A stretch of DNA of 64,000 bases. It comes from Deltaproteobacteria bacterium (lineage in GTDB: Bacteria > Myxococcota_A > Polyangia > Polyangiales > Ga0077539). The stretch is taken from NCBI GenBank assembly GCA_030694465.1, contig JAUXYJ010000062.1, positions 26,370 to 90,369 on the forward strand, in the 5' to 3' direction. Positions 36,062 to 44,860 of the stretch are shown here, piece by piece. The number at the start of each line of letters is the position of its first letter. Position 1 is the stretch's first letter. The translations under genes and the position numbers were made by a program. The notes beneath the pieces are model-generated. The model was not told the DNA's origin. It worked only from the letters and a program-made list of their open reading frames with translations, and searched no databases.

Positions 36062-36919
36062 TTACGGAGCGGCGCAGGTGCGGGGCTGGCAGGCGGGGTT
36101 GCCATTGCAGCGTAGACAAGAGATTGGATAGTCTTGTCCGACAAGACAGTAGCCAAGAACGGCTGCCTCGGCGGTCATGGCGGTTGAGCGACACGCGCTG
36201 TCTACGCCGGAGCCCGGAAACTCGACCAAGCAGCCGCAGCACACGGTGAGCGGAAACGAGTACGGCGCCGCATTGGTCCACGTCGAGTCACGGGCCCCCG
36301 AGATGGTCAGGCCACCCACGGTGCGGTAGGTGGGGCGGAGCGTGACGTTGATCGTGAGGGATCGACGTGCGCAGAGGTTTGCGGTGTCGTCGCATCCGAG
36401 CCGTGCGCGCAGGGCGGCGCCGACGTTGCTTGGGATCACGGGCATCTCGACGACGCCAAAGCCTGCACCGCTGGAGCTCCCGGCGTTGATCAGGTCTGTG
36501 CGGAGTGGGATTCGGTAGCGGTTGAGCATCGCTGCGCCGCCCGCTGGGTCTGGCAAGCTGAGCAGGGTGGTGCCATCGAGTGTGGCAAGCTCGACATCCA
36601 CGAACTGCGGGAGAATTGCACGCTGATCGGGTCTGTTGCTCTCGACCGAGCGGCTTGAGTACAGGTTGTTCTGGATGAGCGGAAACGCCGTGTACGAGTC
36701 TCGCAGCGAGAGATCGAGCACACTGGTGAAAAGCTTGAGCGAGTTTTGGTCCGCGTTGACCACGCACGCCGTGGGGTTCATCGGGTCGGCGATGGGCTGC
36801 TGAAACTGGCGAATTTCTACGCTCGCGAGGTTCTCTGCGCAACCAACGACCTGCGCGCAAAGCCCCGCTACCCAAGTGGCCGTGGCGATGCGAAGTACCC
36901 TCGAGAGCTTGCTGTTCAT
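36062..36919 (-). CDS. Cys-containing lipoprotein of unknown function
   Basis: The ATG at 36919 (MNSKLSRVLRIATATWVAGLCAQVVGCAEN) gives a signal peptide with lipobox VVGC and 285 residues. The body is beta-rich (SVEIRQFQQPIADP; LTINVTLRPTYRTVGGLTISG) with a Cys-rich C-terminus (VCCGCLVEF, ISCLRCNGNPACQPRTC) likely to be disulphide-bonded. No family is recognised. It is convergent with the J-like gene, only 17 bases away. The 129 bases upstream contain TTGTCTGACGAATAGACAG, an imperfect inverted repeat that could belong to its promoter. Confidence 0.78.
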   Translation of the reverse strand: MNSKLSRVLRIATATWVAGLCAQVVGCAENLASVEIRQFQQPIADPMNPTACVVNADQNSLKLFTSVLDLSLRDSYTAFPLIQNNLYSSRSVESNRPDQRAILPQFVDVELATLDGTTLLSLPDPAGGAAMLNRYRIPLRTDLINAGSSSGAGFGVVEMPVIPSNVGAALRARLGCDDTANLCARRSLTINVTLRPTYRTVGGLTISGARDSTWTNAAPYSFPLTVCCGCLVEFPGSGVDSACRSTAMTAEAAVLGYCLVGQDYPISCLRCNGNPACQPRTCAAP

Positions 36920-37048
36920 ATCGCTGTGTATCGTACGGCCCTCGACGGTGCGCGCGCGAATTTCTGTCAGCAAATCAAAGCAAATTGTCTGACGAATAGA
37001 CAGAATGCGTCTGCCTACGTAGGGGTGTGGCGGTGTGCGATCACGCCG

Positions 37049-38617
37049 TCACAGCCAGGCAAACAGCGTCTCGAACGAGCAACGGTGCGCGCAAAAAGAC
37101 CCAGGCGCGTCGCATAGAATCACTGTCATTTCGCCGGTGGTTCTCTTTTTGTCTCGGCGAATGGCTGCCTCAATCTTCGCGCGATCGAGCCCACCAGGGA
37201 CGTGCGCGGGCAGCCCCAGCGCCGTCAGCAGTGAGTCCAAGCGTTGCTGAAGCGCCGGCGAGGTGACACCGCAGCGCACGCCCCACCCGAGCGCCGCTCG
37301 CATGCCGAGCGCGACCGCTTCGCCGTGCAAGAGCGAGAATCCCGACGCGAGCTCAATCGCGTGGCCCAACGTGTGGCCAAAGTTAAGCGCAGCGCGGATG
37401 CCGGACTCGTGTTCGTCCTGCGCGACAAACCGCGTCTTGCAGCCCACCGCACGTACGAGCACCTCACGCAGCGCATCGGGATCGCCCGCGCGCAACCGCT
37501 CAGCTTGAGCCTCGAGCGCATCGAGCAGCACGGCGTCACCGATGGCTGCGATCTTTGCGACCTCGGCCAAGCCGGCCACGCGCTCGCGTGCGCTGAGCGT
37601 GGCGAGGGTCTGGACGTCACAGAGCACCAGCGACGGCTGACAAAACGATCCGATGAGGTTTTTTCCTAGCGGATGATCGATCGCGGTCTTTCCTCCGACC
37701 GAGGCGTCGGCCATCGCGAGCACCGTCGTCGGAGCGCTCACATAGCGAACACCACGCAGCAACGTCGCCGCCGCGAACCCCGTGAGGTCTGTCACCACGC
37801 CACCGCCGATGGCGGCGAGCACCGCGTGTCGGTCGAACTCGGTCGCGAGCGCCGCGTCCCAAATCCCTGACAATGTACTGAGATTCTTCTCTTCGTCGCC
37901 GTCCCCGCGCAGCACCACGGGCTCGTTCGCTGTGAGGCTGTGGATCGCGCCGAGCACGCCCGGTGCGGCCAGGACGTTGCGATCGGTCACCGCGAGGACT
38001 GAAGACGGCGCGCGAGAGAGCGACGCCACACGCCTCGCGAGCGTCGCGATGGGCGCAAAATGCACGCGATACGTTCGCGACCCGAGCGGCACTGCGACGA
38101 CGTCCTCGCGCTCGCACTGCGCGAGGGCCTGCTCGATCGCGTGGACGATCTCTTCGAGGGGGCCTGTCGCGTGGATCGTGGCGTGACACTCTGCATAGGC
38201 CTCAGCGCGCTGCGCCACGAGGGCTGCGACACGCTCTTCGCTCGGCCCCTGCAGCAGCGGGCGCGTGTTGGGCTCTGCACAAACCCGGGCAAATAACGTG
38301 GTGGTCTCGACGCTCAGTCCGAGGACCCAGGCGCGCTCAAGCACCTCGTGTCGCACCGTGCGATCGAGCAGTGAGCCGCCGCCGACTGCGATCACGGGCG
38401 CGTCGGGGCGCACCATGAGCTCGCGAATGAGCGAGTGCTCAAGTTGGCGAAAGCCCCACTCGCGGTGACGCTCAAAGAGCGAGCCTACGGTGCAGTCGTG
38501 TCGCTCGGCGAGCTCTTGGTCGGTGTCGATTCGCGGGCGTCCAAGGCGCTGCGCGAGCGCGCGAGAGAGCGTGCTCTTGCCCGAGGCCGGTGGTCCCCAA
38601 AGCACAATCGGTCTCAT
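37049..38617 (-). CDS. aroKB: Fused shikimate kinase / 3-dehydroquinate synthase
   Basis: The ATG at 38617 (MRPIVLWGPPASGKSTLSRAL) yields 522 residues, about 165 for the kinase plus about 355 for the synthase. The kinase half has the P-loop GPPASGKST (8-16), an IDTDQEL motif and the GGGSLL shikimate loop. The synthase half has the NAD-binding GGGVVTDLTGF, ASVGGKTAID, GKNLIGSF and the metal ligands Glu in AEVAKIA, His in FGHTLGHAIE and His in LLHGEAVALG. Both active sites look complete, so one polypeptide does steps two and five of chorismate synthesis. It follows aroC by five bases as the last gene of the operon. Confidence 0.95.
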   Translation of the reverse strand: MRPIVLWGPPASGKSTLSRALAQRLGRPRIDTDQELAERHDCTVGSLFERHREWGFRQLEHSLIRELMVRPDAPVIAVGGGSLLDRTVRHEVLERAWVLGLSVETTTLFARVCAEPNTRPLLQGPSEERVAALVAQRAEAYAECHATIHATGPLEEIVHAIEQALAQCEREDVVAVPLGSRTYRVHFAPIATLARRVASLSRAPSSVLAVTDRNVLAAPGVLGAIHSLTANEPVVLRGDGDEEKNLSTLSGIWDAALATEFDRHAVLAAIGGGVVTDLTGFAAATLLRGVRYVSAPTTVLAMADASVGGKTAIDHPLGKNLIGSFCQPSLVLCDVQTLATLSARERVAGLAEVAKIAAIGDAVLLDALEAQAERLRAGDPDALREVLVRAVGCKTRFVAQDEHESGIRAALNFGHTLGHAIELASGFSLLHGEAVALGMRAALGWGVRCGVTSPALQQRLDSLLTALGLPAHVPGGLDRAKIEAAIRRDKKRTTGEMTVILCDAPGSFCAHRCSFETLFAWL

Positions 38618-38622
38618 AAAAA

Positions 38623-39795
38623 TCAGTAGTCCCTGAGTTGCTGCAGGTACGAAGCGACGTTGCGCGACAGCTCTCTGAGCGAGTCGCCACCAAACTTCTC
38701 GAGCAGGGCGCTGGCGAGCGTGAGGCACAGCATGGCTTCGAGCACGACCCCCGCGGCGGGCACTGCGCACACGTCGCTGCGTTCGTGGGCTGCAGGGGCG
38801 GGCTCTTTGCTGTCGAGGTGAGCGCTAAGGAGCGCGCGACGCAGCGTGGCGATGGGCTTCATAAACGCGAAGACCACAATGGGCTGGCCGTTGCTCATGC
38901 CTCCTTCGATTCCACCTGCAAAATTGCTCGATCGTGTGAACTCAGGAGGAGCGCCTGAGTGCCCGATTGGGTCGTGCACTTCGCTGCCGGGTCGCGATGC
39001 CGCGGCGATGCCATCGCCGATCGAGACCGCCTTGATCGCCTGAACGCTCATCATGGCTTGCGCGATTTGTCCGTCGAGCCGCCGATCCCAGTGCACGTGG
39101 CTCCCGAGCCCCACCATCACGTTGCGCGCGACGACCTCGATCACGCCGCCTGCCGTGTCGCCCGCGTGCGAGCGCGCCAAAATCTCATCGCGCATGCGCG
39201 CCTCTGCGCTCTCAGAGAGGACCCGCAGCGACGACTCTTCGAGCCGCGTCCGTGAAGAAAAAAGCTCATCCACGCTCACGTCTTGCTCGTCGCGGACGCT
39301 CCCGATCGCGCGCACGCGCGAGCACACTTCGATCCCGCACTGCGCGAGCAAGACCCTCGCTACGGCGCCCGCCGCGGTCCGCGCTGCGGTCTCGCGTGCG
39401 CTCGCTCGCTCGAGGATGTCTCGCGCGTCTCGACGATCGTACTTTTGCACGCCTGCGAGGTCGGCGTGCCCTGGGCGGGGCAGGGTGACCGGCTCGGGCG
39501 GAGCGTCAAAAGGTGCGGCGCCCATGCGGCCGATCCAGTTTTCGTGGTCGCGATTGACGATGCGCAGCGCGATGGGAGAGCCGAGCGTGTGTCCATCACG
39601 GACGCCGCTCTCGATGCTCACCGTGTCGCTCTCGATTTTCATGCGACCGCCTCGGCCGTAGCCCTTCTGGCGGCGGGCGAGCTGCGCGTTGATGTCCTCG
39701 GCGCGAAGCGGAAGGCCGGCGACGACGCCGTCGATGATCACGGTGAGCGAGGGGCCATGCGATTCGCCTGCAGTCATCCAGCGCAACTGCGTCAT
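38623..39795 (-). CDS. aroC: Chorismate synthase
   Basis: The ATG at 39795 (MTQLRWMTAGESHGPSLT) overlaps the sppA stop (ATGA); the track start farther up is not used. It is 390 residues, normal for the family. Signatures: GESHGPSL, RRQKGYGRGGRMKIESD, HADLAGVQKYDRRDARDILERASARETAARTA and FAGGIEGGMSNGQPI. The enzyme makes chorismate from 5-enolpyruvylshikimate-3-phosphate using reduced FMN. It is followed immediately by the aroK-aroB fusion, so three of the seven shikimate-pathway activities are encoded here in two genes. Confidence 0.97.
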   Translation of the reverse strand: MTQLRWMTAGESHGPSLTVIIDGVVAGLPLRAEDINAQLARRQKGYGRGGRMKIESDTVSIESGVRDGHTLGSPIALRIVNRDHENWIGRMGAAPFDAPPEPVTLPRPGHADLAGVQKYDRRDARDILERASARETAARTAAGAVARVLLAQCGIEVCSRVRAIGSVRDEQDVSVDELFSSRTRLEESSLRVLSESAEARMRDEILARSHAGDTAGGVIEVVARNVMVGLGSHVHWDRRLDGQIAQAMMSVQAIKAVSIGDGIAAASRPGSEVHDPIGHSGAPPEFTRSSNFAGGIEGGMSNGQPIVVFAFMKPIATLRRALLSAHLDSKEPAPAAHERSDVCAVPAAGVVLEAMLCLTLASALLEKFGGDSLRELSRNVASYLQQLRDY

Positions 39796-41519
39796 GTGAG
39801 GCCCGCGACTTGGGTGTCGAGCGCGAGGATCTCTTCGCTGCCCACGAGCTGCGCAAAGCGGAGCCACGGGCGCTCGCGGCCGAGCCATGCGCTCATGACC
39901 TCGAGCGCTGCGTCCGAGGCGGTGGGCTGCGTCTTGATCGGGCCAAGGTGCTTCTTGGGAGCCTCGACCTTGATGGCGATTTCGGTCTGCAAAATCCCTG
40001 CGCTCTGGGCCGCGAACGCGATGGCCGTCGTGAGGTCCCCGAGCTGATCGACTAGGCCCACGCCGAGCGCGTCGCGCCCACTCCAGACGCGACCCCGGGC
40101 GAGGGGCTCGATCTGGTCACGGGTGCGCTTGCGACCCTTGGCGACCACGGCGAGAAAGTCCTCGTAGGTCTCGTCGATGGACTGGTCCATCAGGGCGCGT
40201 TCGTCGTCGGACCAGGTGCGATAGGGTGCGAAGATCCCGGCGTTTTTTCCGCGTGAAATCTGCTCTACACCGATGCCGGCTTGTGCCAAGAGCTTGCTCA
40301 CGACAAAGCGCATCGCGATGACCCCGATCGATCCGGTGATCGAAGTGGGCTGCGCGATGATGTGTCTTGCCCCGGCGGCGATGTAGTAGCCACCCGAAGC
40401 GGCGACGTCGCCGAAGTACGCGACCACGGGCTTGACCGCGGCGAGCTGCTCGACCTCACGCGCGATGAGATCGCTCGCGAGTGCGCTTCCGCCAGGGGAG
40501 TCAATGTGCAGAACGACGGCGCCCACAAAGGACGATGCCGCGGCGGCGCGCAGGGCTTGTGTGGTGTGCTCGACGTCGATCATGCGCTCGCCGTTGGCTC
40601 GGCCCTTGAGCACAATGGGCCCGCGAAGCTCGATGACCCCGACGAGCTTTCCGCGCGCAATTCTGGGCACTTTTACACGCGCTTTGGTGTAGCGGTGAAA
40701 CGACACGGTGCTCGCGTGTTGCTTGTCTGCGCCCAAGAGCTTCAAGAGCTCGTCTTCGTACATCGCGCCGTCGAACACGCCTCGCTCGACCGCGACGCGG
40801 GTCCGCATGGGGCCATGGTCGATCACCGCGTCGGCCTTCTCGGCGCTGAGCCCTCGGCGCTGCGTGAGCGCGCTGTGGAGTACCTGCTGGCGTGTCTCAA
40901 GGATCGCCTCGAGCTGCTCACGGTTGGCCGGAGACATGTCTTCTCGGGTCAGCGAATCCGCAGCGGATTTGTATTCGGTTCGCGCGAGGACTTCGACCTG
41001 GACGCCCAGTCGATCGAGCAGCGGGCGGACGTAGTGCTGGGCCATGTGCTGACCGAGTGGGCCGAGCGTGGCGGGAGGCGAGGCGTACGCGCGGTCACAC
41101 GCGCACGCGAGCAAGAGCGCGGCGTTGTCGGCACCGTGAGGCAGCCACGCGACGGTGGGCTTTCGCGTCGCGCGCACGCGCTCAAGGGCGTCACAGAGGG
41201 ACTGCGCGAGCGGCCAAGAGACGGCAAGCGAGCTGTGAATTTCTAGGATAATTCCAGCGATTTTGGGGTCTTTGGCGGCGCTGTTGAGCGTGCGACGGAG
41301 CTCTGAGAGAGACAGCGGAGACTTTCGGCCGATCCATCGTTGCCATCGCGCGATGGGCTGGTGCAGCTCGACCAAGCCGCCATCGAGTCGCACGCGAAGC
41401 CACGCGCCGGTGGGCACCGCGCGCCAGCGGCGTAGCTGGCGCACTAAGATCACTACGAGCACTAGGCTCAAAGCGACGACTAGCGGGACGATCAGTCGCA
41501 AATGTTCGAGCACATGCAT
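39792..41519 (-). CDS. sppA: Signal peptide peptidase SppA, 67-kDa type (S49 family)
   Basis: 575 residues with one N-terminal membrane helix (LIVPLVVALSLVLVVILV). Two tandem S49 domains are present as in E. coli SppA. The catalytic dyad is split between them: Lys184 in TEYKSAADS and Ser375 in DVAASGGYYIAAG. It digests cleaved signal peptides in the membrane. Its DNA stretch for GDVAASG contains GGCGACGTCGCC by codon choice and is not counted with the dispersed palindromes. It sits 30 bases after the GH31 gene and overlaps aroC, linking envelope upkeep genes with aromatic biosynthesis. Confidence 0.94.
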   Translation of the reverse strand: MHVLEHLRLIVPLVVALSLVLVVILVRQLRRWRAVPTGAWLRVRLDGGLVELHQPIARWQRWIGRKSPLSLSELRRTLNSAAKDPKIAGIILEIHSSLAVSWPLAQSLCDALERVRATRKPTVAWLPHGADNAALLLACACDRAYASPPATLGPLGQHMAQHYVRPLLDRLGVQVEVLARTEYKSAADSLTREDMSPANREQLEAILETRQQVLHSALTQRRGLSAEKADAVIDHGPMRTRVAVERGVFDGAMYEDELLKLLGADKQHASTVSFHRYTKARVKVPRIARGKLVGVIELRGPIVLKGRANGERMIDVEHTTQALRAAAASSFVGAVVLHIDSPGGSALASDLIAREVEQLAAVKPVVAYFGDVAASGGYYIAAGARHIIAQPTSITGSIGVIAMRFVVSKLLAQAGIGVEQISRGKNAGIFAPYRTWSDDERALMDQSIDETYEDFLAVVAKGRKRTRDQIEPLARGRVWSGRDALGVGLVDQLGDLTTAIAFAAQSAGILQTEIAIKVEAPKKHLGPIKTQPTASDAALEVMSAWLGRERPWLRFAQLVGSEEILALDTQVAGLT

Positions 41520-41549
41520 GGTGAGTATGGCTTGCGCGAGTCGTTGATT

Positions 41550-43439
41550 TTAGTAGGCGCTTTGCAGCGAAAAACTCCCGGTGCTCATCACGCGAACGTA
41601 GACCGTCTGGTCTGCGTCGACGAAGCGCGCGTTGCCCGTGGCGCTGTCAAACTCGGCGCGTGTGGCCGAGGTCGCAAAGCCCATGGGGCTAAACATGGGT
41701 GCGCCGCGCAGGGCGACGATCACTGGGCCCGTGAGGTTCTGAGCGCTCAGGGTGAGGGTGCTGTTGTCACGCACGAACGCGACGTTGGCGATCTGGCCTG
41801 CGCCGTCGTTGTGCAATGCGAAGCGTGTGGTGAGCGCCTCGCGGGATGCGCTGGCGAAGAGCACCGTGGTCGCTCCGCGGTGGCGTTGGTTGCCCACGCC
41901 GAGGCCGTCGTACTCGATGTTCATCGGGACGATCGCGCCGTCGCGAAGATAGACCGGGATGCGGTCGATGGTCGTGGTCTCGGAGAAGGTCACGGTGCTC
42001 CCGGGAGCGATCGCTGCGGCGCTTGGGGACCACCAATCGAGCCACGCTGCGCCGGTGGGGAGCGTGACGTTGCGTCGACCGGTACCGTCGAGCAAGGGTG
42101 CGACAAAGAACGCATCGCCGACGCCAAATCGATAGTCGTCGGTCCAGTCTGCGAGCTCTCCGACGGGGCGGATCGTGGGCGTCGTGCGCATCGCGTAGGC
42201 TTCTTGCGCGAGCGAGAAAAAGAACGGGACGAGCGCGTGATGCAGCCGCGCATAGTACGCGTACGATTGCACGACCTCGGCGGTGCGCTCGGGCACGGTC
42301 CAGGGCGTGATGTTGGCGCGGCCGTGGAGCTGAAAGAACGGCATAAACGCGCTCACTGCGGTCCAGCGTGCGAAGTTTACGCTGTCGAACGGGATGGGCG
42401 GTTCGAGCAGGTTTTCGTCGTTGCGGTCGAGGTAGCCGCCGATGTCTGAGCCAAGCACGACGTAGCCCGCGCGGGCCGAGCGAAACACGTGGTCGAGGGC
42501 GTCTTTGAGCCCGATCCAGTCGCGCCGGTTGTCTCCGACCCAGCCCACCGGGGTGTGCTCTGGGCGCGCAAAGAAGCGCCCTGGAAACTCGTACGATTTG
42601 TCATAGGGCCGGACCATCGTGAGAAACTCTTCGCGACCGCGGCGGCTTACACCGTAAGCTAGAAAATCCCTGTAATATTCCTCAGAGTATCGTTGGTGAG
42701 GGATCTCGCCGATGGCCGTACGGACCGTCTCGGTGCGCACGTAGGTCTCACCAAAATCGAGCTTCCATCCGGCGATGCCCATGTCGAGGACGAGGTTCTG
42801 CTGTGCGTGCCACCATGTCCTGGCCCGCCCGTTGAAGAAATCCACGGCGGCTCCGCGGCCCTTCCACCACGTGTATTGCGCGCCGTCGTTGACGTAGAAC
42901 CCGCAGCGGCGACCCTCTGAGAAGTTTGGCGACGCGCCCAGGTAGTTCTCTAGCGAGCCGGCTTCGGCGTCGAAGCTCATCGAGTTGACCATCTGCGTGA
43001 TCCACAGGACCGTGCGAATGTTCATCGCGCGCAGGTCGGTCACGAGCTGGCGAAACTGTGGGTATTGCACGTCGCTTGGGACAAACGTGTTGTACTGCGT
43101 CTCCCAGGGGCTATCGATGACGACCACACCGACTGGGATGTTTCGTGAGCGAAATCCCTCGACAAACGCGTAGGTGTCCGCAGTGTTCGAGATGTCCTTC
43201 GAGATCCACGGTTCAAAAGCCCACCGGGGTGTGTAGCGCGCGGGGTCTGCGAGCTGAGGCTCCGGGGCACCGGTAAACGTGCAGCCGCTGTCGGGCGCGC
43301 TGGCCTCGATGGCGCTGTCTTCGCTCGCGTCGATCCCGGTCGCGTCTGCTTGTGCGTCGGCGCTTGTGGGGGGGCGTGGCGAACACGCCGCCAGTGTCAT
43401 GAGGGCAAGCGTAGGGAGTGTCTTTACGGCGGTCTTCAT
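41550..43439 (-). CDS. Glycoside hydrolase family 31 lipoprotein
   Basis: The ATG at 43439 (MKTAVKTLPTLALMTLAACSPRP) gives a lipobox LAAC and 629 residues; it overlaps the upstream stop by four bases. After an Asp/Ala linker comes a GH31 (alpha/beta)8 barrel: IPVGVVVIDSPWE, WKLDFGE with the nucleophile Asp, and VGDNRRDW with the likely acid/base Asp, then GSDIGGYL and FMPFFQLHGR. The C-terminal part is a beta domain (PVYLRDGAIVPM). GH31 enzymes include alpha-glucosidases, alpha-xylosidases and sulfoquinovosidases; the N-terminal beta domain is short and the substrate cannot be fixed. The enzyme should sit on the membrane facing outward. One CTTACACCGTAAG copy lies inside. Confidence 0.92.
   Translation of the reverse strand: MKTAVKTLPTLALMTLAACSPRPPTSADAQADATGIDASEDSAIEASAPDSGCTFTGAPEPQLADPARYTPRWAFEPWISKDISNTADTYAFVEGFRSRNIPVGVVVIDSPWETQYNTFVPSDVQYPQFRQLVTDLRAMNIRTVLWITQMVNSMSFDAEAGSLENYLGASPNFSEGRRCGFYVNDGAQYTWWKGRGAAVDFFNGRARTWWHAQQNLVLDMGIAGWKLDFGETYVRTETVRTAIGEIPHQRYSEEYYRDFLAYGVSRRGREEFLTMVRPYDKSYEFPGRFFARPEHTPVGWVGDNRRDWIGLKDALDHVFRSARAGYVVLGSDIGGYLDRNDENLLEPPIPFDSVNFARWTAVSAFMPFFQLHGRANITPWTVPERTAEVVQSYAYYARLHHALVPFFFSLAQEAYAMRTTPTIRPVGELADWTDDYRFGVGDAFFVAPLLDGTGRRNVTLPTGAAWLDWWSPSAAAIAPGSTVTFSETTTIDRIPVYLRDGAIVPMNIEYDGLGVGNQRHRGATTVLFASASREALTTRFALHNDGAGQIANVAFVRDNSTLTLSAQNLTGPVIVALRGAPMFSPMGFATSATRAEFDSATGNARFVDADQTVYVRVMSTGSFSLQSAY
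42645..42659. repeat. CTTACACCGTAAG palindrome, copy 3 (inside GH31 gene)
   Basis: GCTTAC-ACC-GTAAGC, a 6-bp stem with the same 3-base loop as the other two copies, located within the coding region (encodes AYGVS on the minus strand). Because it is intragenic it is not a normal terminator. Confidence 0.55.
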
Positions 43440-44746
43440 GGGGATGCCTCTGGGCCGGTCGTCGCAGGCGACTCTGCGGTGCTGCTCGCAGGTGGGCTCG
43501 TCTGTGCTGTGTTTGTGCTGGTGGATCGCTGCGCGCGTGCCGAGCGCGTGCGCGCATTGCGGCTGCGTCCGAAGCTCCACAAGAGCTGCGCGCCGAGGTC
43601 GAGCGAGACCATCGCGTTGTCGTTGACCCACCAGATCGTGGGCTGGACCACGTCGATCTCAAGGCGGAGATTGCGTGCGACGTTAAACGCGATCCCTACG
43701 GCAAATCGCAGGACGGGACCGTTAAACGGGAGGTAGCCAATCTGCGCGCGGAGCGGGACAAAGAGCCCGGCGCTGGGCAAGAGGTCTACGCCGCTCTCGA
43801 TGCCCACCATGGGCAAGAGGTTGGACACCCGGCCGTTGCGGCCTCGGAGGTTGGTGTAGAGCAGCGCCCCAGAGACACCCAGGCGATCGAGCGCGAACCA
43901 GGTAAATCGCGGTCCGATGGTGAAGTTTACAAACGAGTCGCGGCTTGGACTGATCGCGACGTGGCTCTCTACGCCGAACTCAAAGGGCCGTGGATGGACC
44001 AGCACGGGTCGACGCGGGGGCGTGTTGAGATAGTACCTCGGGGAGGGGTTGCTGGGCATCGCCGCTTGGTTTGCGCCAGGGTCCGGGAGGCTCGGGGAGG
44101 CGCTCGTGACGACGCTCCCGTCGGCGCCGCGAAGCGCGAGCAGGAGGGCCTCGCGCATGCGGTCGGCGAGGGTCCATTGCGTGGCGACGACGGTGAGGAC
44201 ACGTTCGGCGGTCTCGCCTCGGCCGATGATGCGCAGCCGCGCGGTGTAAAAACCGGATTGACCGCGCAATTCACAGGTGATCGCCTGTGTGGCTTGCAGC
44301 GCATCGGTCAAGCGCGCCAGGCCCTGCGCGGGGACCGGAAACGGCAGCGCCATCGCCCGCGCCTGGGCGTAGAGCGCGTCGGTGGGCACGACGTCGATGC
44401 CCAGGTTGCGGAGCTGCTCACGCAAGACCGCGTCGACAAAGCGTGCCGCGGCCGCGTCGACGCCGATGGGCGCGGTGTCGACAAACACGGCCAGCGCGCG
44501 TGTGATTTGGGCTGCGTTGGCGTCGGGCACCGCAGGGGTCTGTGACGGCACGGGGGCTGTCGTTGGGGTGACTGATGCGTCGGTTGCGGCGGGAGGCACG
44601 GTGGGCGCTGGTGCCCCATTGGGTGCGATTTCGCTGGGCGCTGGCGGGACCATGGGCGCGGTTTGCGCGTGCGAGAGGCGCGGCAGGGCGCTCAGCGCGA
44701 GCGTGAGACAACAGACACACCGGAGGGATCGAGCGCGGATCAACAC
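43436..44746 (-). CDS. Exported protein with probable C-terminal outer-membrane beta-barrel
   Basis: The GTG at 44746 (VLIRARSLRCVCCLTLALSALPRLSHAQ) gives a good signal peptide and 436 residues. A Pro/Ala/Thr linker precedes a mixed alpha/beta domain (~85-220: ITRALAVFVDTAPIGVDAAAARFVDAVLREQLRNLGIDVV), which resembles domains that predict lipoprotein or GTP-binding families in myxobacteria, but I cannot name it. The C-terminal ~170 residues show alternating amphipathic strands (FEFGVESHVAIS, FVNFTIGPRFTWFALDRLGV, FAVGIAFNVARNLRLEIDV) typical of outer-membrane barrels. It is the first gene of the five-gene minus-strand operon and is divergent from btpA. Confidence 0.78.
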   Translation of the reverse strand: MLIRARSLRCVCCLTLALSALPRLSHAQTAPMVPPAPSEIAPNGAPAPTVPPAATDASVTPTTAPVPSQTPAVPDANAAQITRALAVFVDTAPIGVDAAAARFVDAVLREQLRNLGIDVVPTDALYAQARAMALPFPVPAQGLARLTDALQATQAITCELRGQSGFYTARLRIIGRGETAERVLTVVATQWTLADRMREALLLALRGADGSVVTSASPSLPDPGANQAAMPSNPSPRYYLNTPPRRPVLVHPRPFEFGVESHVAISPSRDSFVNFTIGPRFTWFALDRLGVSGALLYTNLRGRNGRVSNLLPMVGIESGVDLLPSAGLFVPLRAQIGYLPFNGPVLRFAVGIAFNVARNLRLEIDVVQPTIWWVNDNAMVSLDLGAQLLWSFGRSRNARTRSARAQRSTSTNTAQTSPPASSTAESPATTGPEASP

Positions 44747-44860
44747 CCCCGCAATGTAGCGCGATCCTCTGGGTGGGGCTGCGTGCATTTGCGTGCTTAC
44801 CCGAGCGGCGCTGATGTGCTTGCGTCGCGCGGGCATGCAGGGCTACCTAACCGTCAAATC

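Noticed and set aside
40400-40413. GGCGACGTCGCC inside sppA (and a similar run in the TPR gene near 4277)
   Set aside because: These lack the extended GGGT/ACCC arms and result from Gly-Asp-Val-Ala codons, so I do not count them as copies of the dispersed palindrome.
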